Source: JADHLN01 sp965658435 (lineage in GTDB: Bacteria; Pseudomonadota; Alphaproteobacteria; Rickettsiales; JABIRX01). Taken from it: a stretch of 52,411 nucleotides of DNA. The position numbers were made by a program, and so were the translations under genes. The notes beneath the pieces are model-generated. The model ran no database searches and was not told the DNA's origin. It saw only the letters and a program-made list of their open reading frames with translations. This document shows, in pieces, positions 17,101 to 24,328 of this stretch. Location of the stretch: contig CBFHSE010000005.1 of assembly GCA_965658435.1 (NCBI GenBank), forward strand, positions 1-52,411. Reading direction: 5' to 3'. How positions within the stretch are numbered: position 1 is the stretch's first letter; the number at the start of each line of letters is the position of its first letter.

Positions 17101-18867
17101 AGATGAGTTAGCTTGAAGAATGTCAAAATCAATAACTTTATAACATTTTTCTGAAGCTGCCAGTTCTTTTAAGAATTTATTTTTTGCATTATCGCGCAAT
17201 ATTTTATTTGGAGTCATTAGATAAGATTCTAAATCATGCTTACCTTTTCTTACATCTGACAATGAATCAATAGAGCAATAATGTTTGCCCTCATCTATAT
17301 ATGCATAACACATATATAGACATAGCTCAGGAGATAGATTTACATTCTGGTTATTTTCTATTTGAGCATAAAATTGTAAATTATAATAATTCTTATATGG
17401 AATATTAATAATTTTATTTAATTTGATATCTTGTGTGAAACCGTCATCTTTACCTTCATCAATTTTGATTATAACGCCAGGATTTAAAAAGCTATTTTCA
17501 GTACCAGAAATTATATCCCAACTAATATAGGGTTCTTTTGGAAGGCTATATATGTTACCAGAATTAATAGTAAATTTTTCTGGAAAAAATGGTTCAGAAA
17601 TTGGTGGTGGTAGTCTAATTCCATTATTAGCAATAGGAAATTCTGTATTTTGATATTTTATGGGCGCTTTACTTTCTATATCTTCATATTTTTTTACAAA
17701 TAAAGAAGAAATATACGGATTGTTATAACATTTTACTCCAACATCCTTATGATAGAGATAATGTGAATCTCCCATATTAAATAATGATTTTAAATCATCA
17801 AAACTCTTATCAGATAGTTCAGGGAGTTCTGATGGATTATCCGTAAATATTGCAGAGCTCCATTGAGACCATGATACAGAATCGCTTCCTCCTTGATTTT
17901 CAAAATCTATCTTATCGTTAAAACCGCAATATTCTATGGATTTCCACCAAGGATGATTAAATGGGGTGTCAATTGGTATTATATCGCTTCCAGATGCTAA
18001 TAACTGTTGATAAAAAACAGATTGAGTAACATTGATATTAGCAAATGAAGGATCATATATATCAAAATATTCATTATGAGAACTTGTACTAGAAACATTC
18101 ATCACAAAATGTACAGCATCAAGTTTATCTCTTTGTGAAATATAAAATCTAATAATTTTATCAACCACACCTAATTCATCATTTTTAACATGTTCAAGCC
18201 TTGGCAATATTGCATAATAATCTGATGGTCCAATATATGCAGGCTTACTTGCATAAATATTTATAAATTTATCATAAACATTTGATCCGTCTATAAGTTT
18301 ATTTTGAGGCATTTTATAGTCAAACCTAATATCTTTAATAACTTTTTCAGTAATATATCCATGTGCATCATCTTGCGTACATTCCACAACAGTTACAATT
18401 GCCCCTCCTAATAAAGCCCCAATCGAACCTATCGGACCTGCTATAGCAGTAGCGGCTCCTGCACCTGCAACTGTTGTTGTTGCTGTTACTAGGGCAATAG
18501 ACTCGCAATTTACTGGCCTAATATCATATTTTCCACATGAATTATCATGACCAAAATCCTCATAATGCAAGGTAACTTTAGCGTCAAAAGAAAAAAAGTT
18601 TTTTTCATTTGATAAAATGCTCATAATGTTTATGGGATAATAACAGTAATAATCCTTATCATCAGAGCCAATAATTCTGGGGCATTTCTGGCATCCACCG
18701 CTAGGACAAGTACAATTTCCATTTTCATCAATTATAGCATCTGTTGGATAACACGTGCTTTCAATATAAAATGTTTCATCACACCGATAAGCGATATTTA
18801 CGTCAGCTGCAAAAGATAAGTTACTAAAAAACAGTCCTAAAAATATTAGTAAAAATAATTTATTCAC
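14128..18867 (-). CDS. giant secreted cysteine-rich protein with C-terminal ricin-B-type lectin domain
   Basis: 1,579 residues from a GTG start; an in-frame stop lies just upstream, so this is the only sensible start. A signal peptide occupies residues 1-20 or 21 (cut after SFA/A). An Ala/Gly-rich hydrophobic stretch (122-160) lies between C121 and C163. A long middle region of about 900 residues has no recognised family, many Tyr/Asn/Asp and scattered cysteines. From about 1070 to 1445 come roughly four or five cysteine-rich units of 75-100 residues, ending in C-x(2-3)-C-like pairs and resembling sushi-type modules. Residues 1446-1579 form a beta-trefoil lectin-like domain with CLDW, CMDLG, QKWYY and QKWYQ repeats (QxW motif). 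It probably binds glycans at the cell surface or outside. It sits between dksA and comEC with gaps of 14 and 4 bases, as part of the same transcription unit. The lectin call is good; the overall role is unknown. Confidence 0.85.
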   Translation of the reverse strand: MNKLFLLIFLGLFFSNLSFAADVNIAYRCDETFYIESTCYPTDAIIDENGNCTCPSGGCQKCPRIIGSDDKDYYCYYPINIMSILSNEKNFFSFDAKVTLHYEDFGHDNSCGKYDIRPVNCESIALVTATTTVAGAGAATAIAGPIGSIGALLGGAIVTVVECTQDDAHGYITEKVIKDIRFDYKMPQNKLIDGSNVYDKFINIYASKPAYIGPSDYYAILPRLEHVKNDELGVVDKIIRFYISQRDKLDAVHFVMNVSSTSSHNEYFDIYDPSFANINVTQSVFYQQLLASGSDIIPIDTPFNHPWWKSIEYCGFNDKIDFENQGGSDSVSWSQWSSAIFTDNPSELPELSDKSFDDLKSLFNMGDSHYLYHKDVGVKCYNNPYISSLFVKKYEDIESKAPIKYQNTEFPIANNGIRLPPPISEPFFPEKFTINSGNIYSLPKEPYISWDIISGTENSFLNPGVIIKIDEGKDDGFTQDIKLNKIINIPYKNYYNLQFYAQIENNQNVNLSPELCLYMCYAYIDEGKHYCSIDSLSDVRKGKHDLESYLMTPNKILRDNAKNKFLKELAASEKCYKVIDFDILQANSSIMLSGLGINSTYDNPKMAVRLVEKGNNSSASVFDLYSKSEVENSLQGVDMIYKESLKNKDGGIVLRPELMTIKHEMNITKGNKYCQYYYPQSTMTTKNPLNVITDSQAEIKTKKYSDNCILHNDTSILKDEYYNHICLHNLMNKKYDSVSELSQISYYTQLNNHPDVSQLAFPPNDEKYNVNLKEYPLKQIPFLLNYENKIFNHYKDDYKNRIHYGDYYSKYFTYDKPLGDDSDELGHNLCISPPSKILSLSYDLIKENYEYNSGSFNDFSAINPIYNIKITYRDPKKIDASNEFIDGNLNSNVNLFGYNFSVDAKILKDRHNFWDGSLDSVNNNIFSLISPTLQAENTIDANHSSPSKPKNKTTGIDTESVIVYKKFDYYHDLKIEMENTVNYAANNQQLCLYYSLKDYEKCNCFNNNELYLDIKSCYESCDEWGEKTPFSNGCHIFKNCLATTSNSIVDGVANFSIMPETLPYTEEVSGSCPIGGETIVIPKSRCDQYGNWHYLEGHCVPGCSAYYSTQKLRYASDGSYHFHGINGDDDHNNQRFHFVAATADFTEEGNQDSNVNQIHEATTYCDFKYTGTITAQDTCLASNSGWLNNVTRVTDNCQRIQCPATELSLSIGGKTYKYNMPSNINSETEATYNCSNFAATGGIPLSGTYKVKCQNIGNTSKSRGSTQSDFEIRTVTNGCARKCFGKAQITIPQYDSLPQTTHLSVDNVENFVTAGGMHSGQIANASCDNFDGVGPYSSSSKVIISCNDGNLSANPIYCYRTCNASNYDYRASDWVKSIRINGPPILLPYEGHKEYCKDRNDLNDESPVLSSDEQYHINFYCDNGIIRAENGGFWDGDIYNEGCKLFKLEGDSTSRLRSGIGHCLDWSGGYNNAPIKAYECATRNNRQFYRHGTNQIKDAESNLCMDLGTNDPDGDVNAYHCHSTSDGHYDHQKWYYDYKNRLGTYNSEGNYQCLTDMGDDQQVYVRDCTDNANQKWYQH

Positions 18868-18881
18868 AAAATTTAGTTACA

Positions 18882-19382
18882 TCATAAAGACGAGTCAGTT
18901 TCTGAACTCATTAAAACTTCTTTTCTTTCACGGGCTTCTTGTGCTGCAACAGTTAAATTTGCAACTGGTCTAGCTTCTAATCTTTTTAAACCAATTTCTT
19001 CTCCAGTTTCATCGCAATATCCATATGTTCTATTTTCAATTTTTCCCAGGGCAGAGTCTATTTTAGAAATAAGTTTTAAATATCTTTCTCTTGTACGTAA
19101 TTCAATATTAGTATCACTTTCAGAAGATGCTCTATCTGTATCATCAGGTTCTTGCATATGTTTTGACTTTAAAGATTCAAGTGTATTTCCTGATTCTATA
19201 ATTAATTGTTTACGCCACTCTAAAAGTTTGATTTGAAAATATTTGTAATGTTCATCGCACATATATTCCTCATTTTCTGAGGGTGTATAATCATCTGTAA
19301 TATTTATGTCATCAAGCCATGATTTATTGTCATCACCGGTTAAAAAATTTTGATTATTTTTTAAAATTTCTGTATTAACCAT
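18882..19382 (-). CDS. dksA: DksA-family RNA polymerase-binding regulator
   Basis: 166 residues from the ATG at 19382, which has GGAGG five bases upstream; the TTG start at 19394 would consume that Shine-Dalgarno and is rejected. The long coiled-coil region (about residues 45-120) holds DDTDRASSESD, the tip motif with the conserved acidic residues. The C-terminal globular part reads YGYCDETGEEIGLKRLEARP. Only one of the four zinc cysteines of E. coli DksA is kept, as is usual in alphaproteobacterial DksA. With ppGpp it would modulate transcription initiation, for example at rRNA promoters. The N-terminal 45 residues are acidic and longer than in E. coli. Confidence 0.93.
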   Translation of the reverse strand: MVNTEILKNNQNFLTGDDNKSWLDDINITDDYTPSENEEYMCDEHYKYFQIKLLEWRKQLIIESGNTLESLKSKHMQEPDDTDRASSESDTNIELRTRERYLKLISKIDSALGKIENRTYGYCDETGEEIGLKRLEARPVANLTVAAQEARERKEVLMSSETDSSL

Positions 19383-19446
19383 TAAAACCTCCAAATTAAT
19401 TATATTTCTTTAATTATAATATAAATTACTTCTGAACTCAACTTAT

Positions 19447-20187
19447 TTATAGGATTTTTTTACAAGAATTTTCTATTTTAAATTCAAGCTCTCTCATAAA
19501 AGAATCTTTAATATCTATATTTTCAATTTGAGGTAGAAATATTACTTTTATTTTGCCCGGATATTTATAAAAAGAACCTTTTGACCAATATTTTCCAGAA
19601 TTTAAAGCAACTGGTATAATAGGGCAAAATCCAGATTTAGCAATAGTGAAAATACCAGATTTGTAACTTACTTTTTGTTTGAAAGCGGTTCTAGTGCCTT
19701 CAGGGAAAATAACAAGGTTTCTTTTGTCACTTTTGACTATTTTTTCAGCTTTTGATGAAATTTTACTTAATGCTCTTCTTCCTTTGTTCCTGTCAATATA
19801 GAGCATACCCATCATCATTAAATATTGACCAAATAATGGTATAAATAAAAGTTCTTTTTTTAAAATATATGCAGGATTATAAAAATATTTCAGAAAAAAA
19901 ACAGTATCCCAAGTTGATTGATGCTTCGATGCAATAACAAAATTTTTTAAGCCTTTTATATTTTCAAGACCAGATATTTCATATTTTATATTACATACAA
20001 CTTGTAGCAAAAAAATAATTGCTGTACTCCAAATATAACCTGTGAAAATAGCTACCCTACGACTAAATATTGCTAATGGTAGGAATGATAGGGATAATAA
20101 AAAAGTTACTATAATAAATAATATATTAAAAATTAATGACCTTAAAAACAATCTGAAATTATTTTTATTTTTTTTGAGATTTTTCAT
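19447..20187 (-). CDS. plsC: 1-acyl-sn-glycerol-3-phosphate acyltransferase
   Basis: 246 residues with an N-terminal membrane helix. The acyltransferase motif HX4D is present in SKHQSTWDTVFF. LYIDRNKGRRAL, the substrate motif FPEGTRT and CPIIPVALNSG follow in the right order. It adds the second acyl chain to make phosphatidic acid at the inner membrane. It overlaps the end of mltG by 23 bases. It stands downstream of fabG-acpP-fabF, so an acyl-chain making and using operon is apparent. Confidence 0.92.
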   Translation of the reverse strand: MKNLKKNKNNFRLFLRSLIFNILFIIVTFLLSLSFLPLAIFSRRVAIFTGYIWSTAIIFLLQVVCNIKYEISGLENIKGLKNFVIASKHQSTWDTVFFLKYFYNPAYILKKELLFIPLFGQYLMMMGMLYIDRNKGRRALSKISSKAEKIVKSDKRNLVIFPEGTRTAFKQKVSYKSGIFTIAKSGFCPIIPVALNSGKYWSKGSFYKYPGKIKVIFLPQIENIDIKDSFMRELEFKIENSCKKIL

Positions 20188-21136
20188 ATTTTCTTAATAA
20201 TTTTACATTTTTATTGTGTCCTGCATAACTATCTGAAAATCTATGTGAGCCTTGACCATCTGAAACAAAATAGAGATCCTTTGTTTCCTTTGGGTTGGCA
20301 GTAGCTAGAATTGAGCTTTTGCTAGGATTGCAAATAGGGGTCGGAGGCAAGCCATTTACATAATAGGTATTATAAAATGATTTAATAGCTAAATCTCTTT
20401 TTGATAATGGTCTTGAAAATTTATACTTACCCTTTGTAATAGCATAGATTGTGGTAGGGCATGATTGTAATTTCATGTTTTTTTTTATTCTATTAAGAAA
20501 TATACCTGCAATATGATCTTTTTCAGAGTTTAGTGCTGATTCTTTCTCTACAATAGAAGCTAAGATTAATAGCTCTTCTTTTGATTTGATAGCTATAGTT
20601 TTATCTCTATTTTCCCATATTTTATCTAGAAATAAAATCATATCAGATTGCATTTTTTTTAATAAATTATTCCTATCATAACCTTTTTTATAAGAGTAGG
20701 TCTCTGGTAATAATGACCCTTCTTTAGGAGTGTAGTTAATATTACCTGACAGATATTTATTTTTATTTAAATCATTTATGACATTAGTTACAGTTTCTCC
20801 TTCTATTACTGTGAATTTTCTTAGATATATATCACCTATTACTATCTTTTTTAAGATAGAATAATAATTATGAGAGCTATTAAATTGATATTCACCTGCT
20901 TTAAAAAATAAGTTGCTATTGAAAAAATGTATAAATCTAAATATATTTTTATCTATATATTTATTTACTGTTATATTATTGATGTGCAAATTATTAAAAA
21001 CTTTATATGAGCTATCGCCTTCAGATACCTCAAACAGTAGGTCATGATTTAGAGGTTTAAAATAAAAGAGAAAATATGAAATCAATAAAAATTTTAGCGC
21101 AATAAATAGAGCTAAAATTAAGATTAATTTTTTCAT
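20165..21136 (-). CDS. mltG: endolytic murein transglycosylase MltG
   Basis: 323 residues, with one N-terminal membrane helix (about residues 3-26) and a periplasmic YceG-like domain. The catalytic glutamate is in LASIVEKESAL. CPTTIYAITKG and GLPPTPICNPSKSSILA are conserved active-site blocks, and FVSDGQGSHRFSDSYAGHN ends the domain. It cuts nascent glycan strands and sets their length. Its ATG overlaps the fabF stop by one base (TAATG). fabF-mltG linkage is common in proteobacteria. Confidence 0.95.
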   Translation of the reverse strand: MKKLILILALFIALKFLLISYFLFYFKPLNHDLLFEVSEGDSSYKVFNNLHINNITVNKYIDKNIFRFIHFFNSNLFFKAGEYQFNSSHNYYSILKKIVIGDIYLRKFTVIEGETVTNVINDLNKNKYLSGNINYTPKEGSLLPETYSYKKGYDRNNLLKKMQSDMILFLDKIWENRDKTIAIKSKEELLILASIVEKESALNSEKDHIAGIFLNRIKKNMKLQSCPTTIYAITKGKYKFSRPLSKRDLAIKSFYNTYYVNGLPPTPICNPSKSSILATANPKETKDLYFVSDGQGSHRFSDSYAGHNKNVKLLRKYEKSQKK

Positions 21137-22389
21137 TATATCTTTTTAAATATCACAGAGGCATTTGTTCCGCCAAAACCAAAGGAGTTTGATAAACATA
21201 TATCAGTTTTTTCTTCCTGAGGAATATTAGGTATAAGATTTATGCCGTGATTATCAATAGAGTTTTTTAAATTTAGAGTCGCAGGTCTTATATTATTATT
21301 AAGTGACATAATTGAAAAAATTGCTTCAACGCTTCCAGCTGCGCCCAATAGGTGCCCTATAGAAGATTTGGTCGAAGACATAGAAAATTTACTCGATCTT
21401 TTTTTAAAGAATCTTGCTATTGTTTCAAGTTCGGCTTTATCGCCAACAGGAGTTGATGTTCCATGCGCGTTTACATAATCAATTTGATCAGTATTAAGAG
21501 ATGCGTCTTTCATGGCTGCTTGCATTGCCCTTGTTGCTCCGAGACCTTCTGGATGAGGTGAGGTAATGTGATATGCATCACCTGACATACCATATCCTAC
21601 TATTTCTGCATATATTTTAGCTCCTCTTTTTTTAGCTCTTTCATATTCCTCTAAAACTAATATTCCGGCTCCTTCACCCATGACAAATCCATCTCTATCT
21701 TCATCCCATGGCCTTGAACCTTGCTCTGGATTATCATTAAAATTTGTTGATAAAGCTCTAGCTGCCGCAAATCCTGCTATTCCAATTTTACTTATTGCAG
21801 ATTCCGCTCCACCACTAATCATAACATCTGCATCGCCATATTTAATCATTCTAAAAGCATCTCCTATTGCATGTGTTCCTGTGGCGCAGGCTGTAACAGG
21901 TGAATGATTAGGTCCTAAAAAGCCATATTTCATAGAGACATGACCTGAGGCTAAGTTTATTAAGCTGCTAGGAATAAAAAATGGACTTACTCTTTTTGCA
22001 CCTTTTTCCTTAAGTTGAACAGAGTTATTGTAGATTTGTTCCAACCCACCTATACCAGAACCAATTATAACTCCGGTGTTTAGAAGCGTATCTTCAGAGT
22101 TACCGATGTTAGAGTCATTAATTGCCTCATCCGCTGCTGCAATGGCGAATGCTATAAAGTCTGATATTTTTCTTTGCTCTTTTTTATCTAGGAATTTATC
22201 GATATTAAAAGAGTTGTTATCATCACCTTTAGGTACATTAGCTGCTATTTTAACATTTAAATCACTAACATCAAAATTTGTTATTTTATTCAAACCTGAC
22301 TTGCAGCTAATAAGGCTTTCCCAGTTATGAGATAAGCCAGAACCAAAAGGTGAAACTATTCCTAATCCTGTTACAACAACTCTTCTCAT
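21136..22389 (-). CDS. fabF: beta-ketoacyl-ACP synthase II
   Basis: 417 residues, full length. It condenses malonyl-ACP with acyl-ACP in fatty acid elongation. The nucleophilic cysteine is in VTACATGTHAIGDA, near residue 168. The two active-site histidines are in NAHGTSTPVGDKAE and SSIGHLLGAAGSVEA. The C-terminus NSFGFGGTNASV is typical. It starts with VVVTGLGIVSPFG, as usual. It lies eight bases after acpP, with mltG coupled behind it. Confidence 0.97.
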   Translation of the reverse strand: MRRVVVTGLGIVSPFGSGLSHNWESLISCKSGLNKITNFDVSDLNVKIAANVPKGDDNNSFNIDKFLDKKEQRKISDFIAFAIAAADEAINDSNIGNSEDTLLNTGVIIGSGIGGLEQIYNNSVQLKEKGAKRVSPFFIPSSLINLASGHVSMKYGFLGPNHSPVTACATGTHAIGDAFRMIKYGDADVMISGGAESAISKIGIAGFAAARALSTNFNDNPEQGSRPWDEDRDGFVMGEGAGILVLEEYERAKKRGAKIYAEIVGYGMSGDAYHITSPHPEGLGATRAMQAAMKDASLNTDQIDYVNAHGTSTPVGDKAELETIARFFKKRSSKFSMSSTKSSIGHLLGAAGSVEAIFSIMSLNNNIRPATLNLKNSIDNHGINLIPNIPQEEKTDICLSNSFGFGGTNASVIFKKI

Positions 22390-22397
22390 TTTATTAA

Positions 22398-22628
22398 TTA
22401 TTGAGCTTCGATATGCTCAACAGCATCTTTAATTGTAATAATTTTTTCTGCTATTTCATCTGGGATTTCGCAATCAAATTCTTCTTCAAATGCCATAACT
22501 AATTCAACCTGATCAAGGCTGTCTGCTCCTAAATCATCAACAATGCTTGATGATTCGTTAATTTTTGCTTCTTCAACATTAAGCTTTTCAGCAACTACTT
22601 TTTTTACTCTTGATAATGTATCACTCAT
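22398..22628 (-). CDS. acpP: acyl carrier protein
   Basis: 76 residues, acidic, four-helix ACP. The phosphopantetheine attachment serine is S37 in LGADSLDQVEL. It carries growing acyl chains for FabG, FabF and PlsC, all encoded around it. It is separated from fabG by a 100-base AT-rich spacer, which probably holds its own promoter; I could not pick a convincing one. Confidence 0.98.
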   Translation of the reverse strand: MSDTLSRVKKVVAEKLNVEEAKINESSSIVDDLGADSLDQVELVMAFEEEFDCEIPDEIAEKIITIKDAVEHIEAQ

Positions 22629-22728
22629 AAAACGTAACCTTTTAAAATATTATTTCCAATTTCTACTATACTATAATCAATTAAGAATAAAGAAAAATTT
22701 AAAATTTATTACTTAAAGCTAAATAAAA

Positions 22729-23457
22729 TTATGCTAAGTATAGCCCTCCATTCACATGAATATTTTGTCCGGTTATATAGCCTGACTCCTTTGCTGCAAG
22801 GAATATAGCAGTGTTTGCAATATCATCGGCAGAGCCCATTTTTTGCAAAGGTATATTTTTTTTTATATTTTCAGTTTGTTCATCAGTTAATTTATTTGTC
22901 ATGTCAGTGGCTATAAATCCGGGTGAAATAGCGTTGACAGTTATGCCTCTTGAAGCAACCTCAAGAGCAATAGATTTAGTCATTCCTATCATTCCTGCTT
23001 TTGCAGAGCAATAATTAGCCTGGCCTGGGTTTCCGCTGGATGCTACAACTGATGACATATTAATAATTCTGCCATATTTTTTTTTCATCATTCCTCTAAT
23101 AGAGCCCTTAATGAGCTTAAAGGCTGAAGTAAGATTAATATTTATTACTTCATCCCAGGCATCATTACTCATTCTCATCAACAAACCATCCTTTGTTGTT
23201 CCGGCATTATTAACTAAAATATCAATATCTGAGCAATGTTCTTTGACTAAATTTTCAAGATCTACATCGTTAGCAAGATTTGCACAAAAATAATTACATT
23301 TACTACCTAGTTCATTAGCTGATGATTTAAGCGTTTCTATATTTGTGCCTACTATGGTTACTTCTGCGCCATTTGCTATAAATTTTTCTGCTATTTTTTT
23401 TCCTATCCCTCTAGATCCCCCTGTAATTAATGCTTTTTTATCTTCCAAACTAAACAT
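22729..23457 (-). CDS. fabG: 3-oxoacyl-ACP reductase
   Basis: 242 residues, a short-chain dehydrogenase. NADP-binding GGSRGIGKKIAE is at residues 14-25. NNAG lies near residue 85. The catalytic Ser is in NMSSVVAS and Tyr-x3-Lys in YCSAKAG. It ends with YITGQNIHVNGGLYLA, as FabG usually does. It reduces the beta-keto group during fatty acid synthesis. It heads the acpP-fabF run and diverges from lolA. Confidence 0.96.
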   Translation of the reverse strand: MFSLEDKKALITGGSRGIGKKIAEKFIANGAEVTIVGTNIETLKSSANELGSKCNYFCANLANDVDLENLVKEHCSDIDILVNNAGTTKDGLLMRMSNDAWDEVININLTSAFKLIKGSIRGMMKKKYGRIINMSSVVASSGNPGQANYCSAKAGMIGMTKSIALEVASRGITVNAISPGFIATDMTNKLTDEQTENIKKNIPLQKMGSADDIANTAIFLAAKESGYITGQNIHVNGGLYLA

Positions 23458-23549
23458 TTAAACCTCAAATATTTTTGCCTAGCATTTAAATCTTATAGCT
23501 GTTAATTACAAGTTTAATTATTTATCTAACAAATTTTAATTAGAGAATT

Positions 23550-24143
23550 ATGAATTTTTTTGCCTTTAAACTGTTTTTAGTATTATTGCTTCTTAATTTT
23601 TCTGCACATGCTAGAGATCTTAAAAAAGATGAAATTTTTAAGGTTAAGAATTATCTGGCAAATATTAATAATTTTCAGGCAGAATTTATTCAAATTAATA
23701 ACGATAAATCCGTTAACAAAGGCAGTATTTTGTTTAAAAAACCAAAAAAATTTAGATTTGAATATTATGATCAACCAATAATTATTGTTTCAAATGGTAA
23801 ATATATTACTTATTATGACAAAGAGTTGGAGCAATCAAATTATCTAGATAATAATTACTTATCGCAAATTTTTTTAGGAGAAAATATTTTTTTTAACAAA
23901 AACACAGAGATTATTTCTGCTACATTGATTGATAATAAATATCAAATTACCGTTAAGTCATTATCCAAAGACTTTGATGATGAAGTTGTTTTATTTTTTA
24001 ATAAACAAGATTCAAAGCTACTATCATTTACAATTAAAAAAGCTGATTTATCAGAGATTAGTTTGGTTTTAAATAATTTAAATATTAATCAAAAAGATTT
24101 GCCAAATAATTTATTTGAAATAAAAGATTCTCGTTTTAGATAG
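23550..24143 (+). CDS. lolA: outer-membrane lipoprotein carrier protein LolA
   Basis: 197 residues. It has a signal peptide (about 1-21, ending SAHA). The LolA fold starts with YLANINNFQAEFIQ. GSILFKKPKKFRFEY and IIIVSNGKYITYYDKELEQ are diagnostic blocks. It shuttles lipoproteins through the periplasm from LolCDE to the outer membrane. That may bear on the putative VirB6 lipoproteins later in the window, though none is shown to be outer-membrane destined. The gene is followed by the nrd regulatory region. Confidence 0.9.
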   Translation: MNFFAFKLFLVLLLLNFSAHARDLKKDEIFKVKNYLANINNFQAEFIQINNDKSVNKGSILFKKPKKFRFEYYDQPIIIVSNGKYITYYDKELEQSNYLDNNYLSQIFLGENIFFNKNTEIISATLIDNKYQITVKSLSKDFDDEVVLFFNKQDSKLLSFTIKKADLSEISLVLNNLNINQKDLPNNLFEIKDSRFR

Positions 24144-24214
24144 GTCTAACCATCTGAAATATAAGGAGTTTTATATATCAAGAAAAAAATCTAAAATAAA
24201 TTAAAATTATTCAG

Positions 24215-24242
24215 TAGACATTAAAAAACGTTATTTTACTAT
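24215..24242 (+). promoter_or_regulatory. putative nrdAB promoter
   Basis: TAGACA (24215-24220), 16 bases, then TACTAT (24237-24242). The likely transcription start would fall inside the first NrdR-type box, which fits repression. The hexamers are imperfect. Confidence 0.4.
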
Positions 24243-24243
24243 A

Positions 24244-24259
24244 CCTCAATATATTGTGT
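24244..24259 (+). promoter_or_regulatory. NrdR box 1 upstream of nrdA
   Basis: CCTCAATATATTGTGT matches 14 of 16 positions of the NrdR-box consensus as I recall it (ACACWATATATWGTGT). It lies just after the putative -10 of nrdAB. NrdR is the ATP/dATP-sensing repressor of ribonucleotide reductase genes; boxes normally occur in pairs, as here. Confidence 0.7.
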
Positions 24260-24275
24260 GAAGAGAGTGCAAATC

Positions 24276-24291
24276 CTACTATATTTTGTGG
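24276..24291 (+). promoter_or_regulatory. NrdR box 2 upstream of nrdA
   Basis: CTACTATATTTTGTGG matches 12 of 16 consensus positions and starts exactly 32 bp after box 1, about three helical turns, the spacing typical of paired NrdR boxes. It is weaker alone than box 1; the spacing is what supports it. Confidence 0.62.
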
Positions 24292-24328
24292 GTGCGGCAA
24301 ATAATAATAAATTTAAATAGTAACAAAA

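Noticed and set aside
24163..24204. AAGGAG followed by an 8-9 codon frame (SRKKSKIN) after lolA
   Set aside because: It would need an ATA start and is too short; it could be a decayed gene start, but nothing else supports that.
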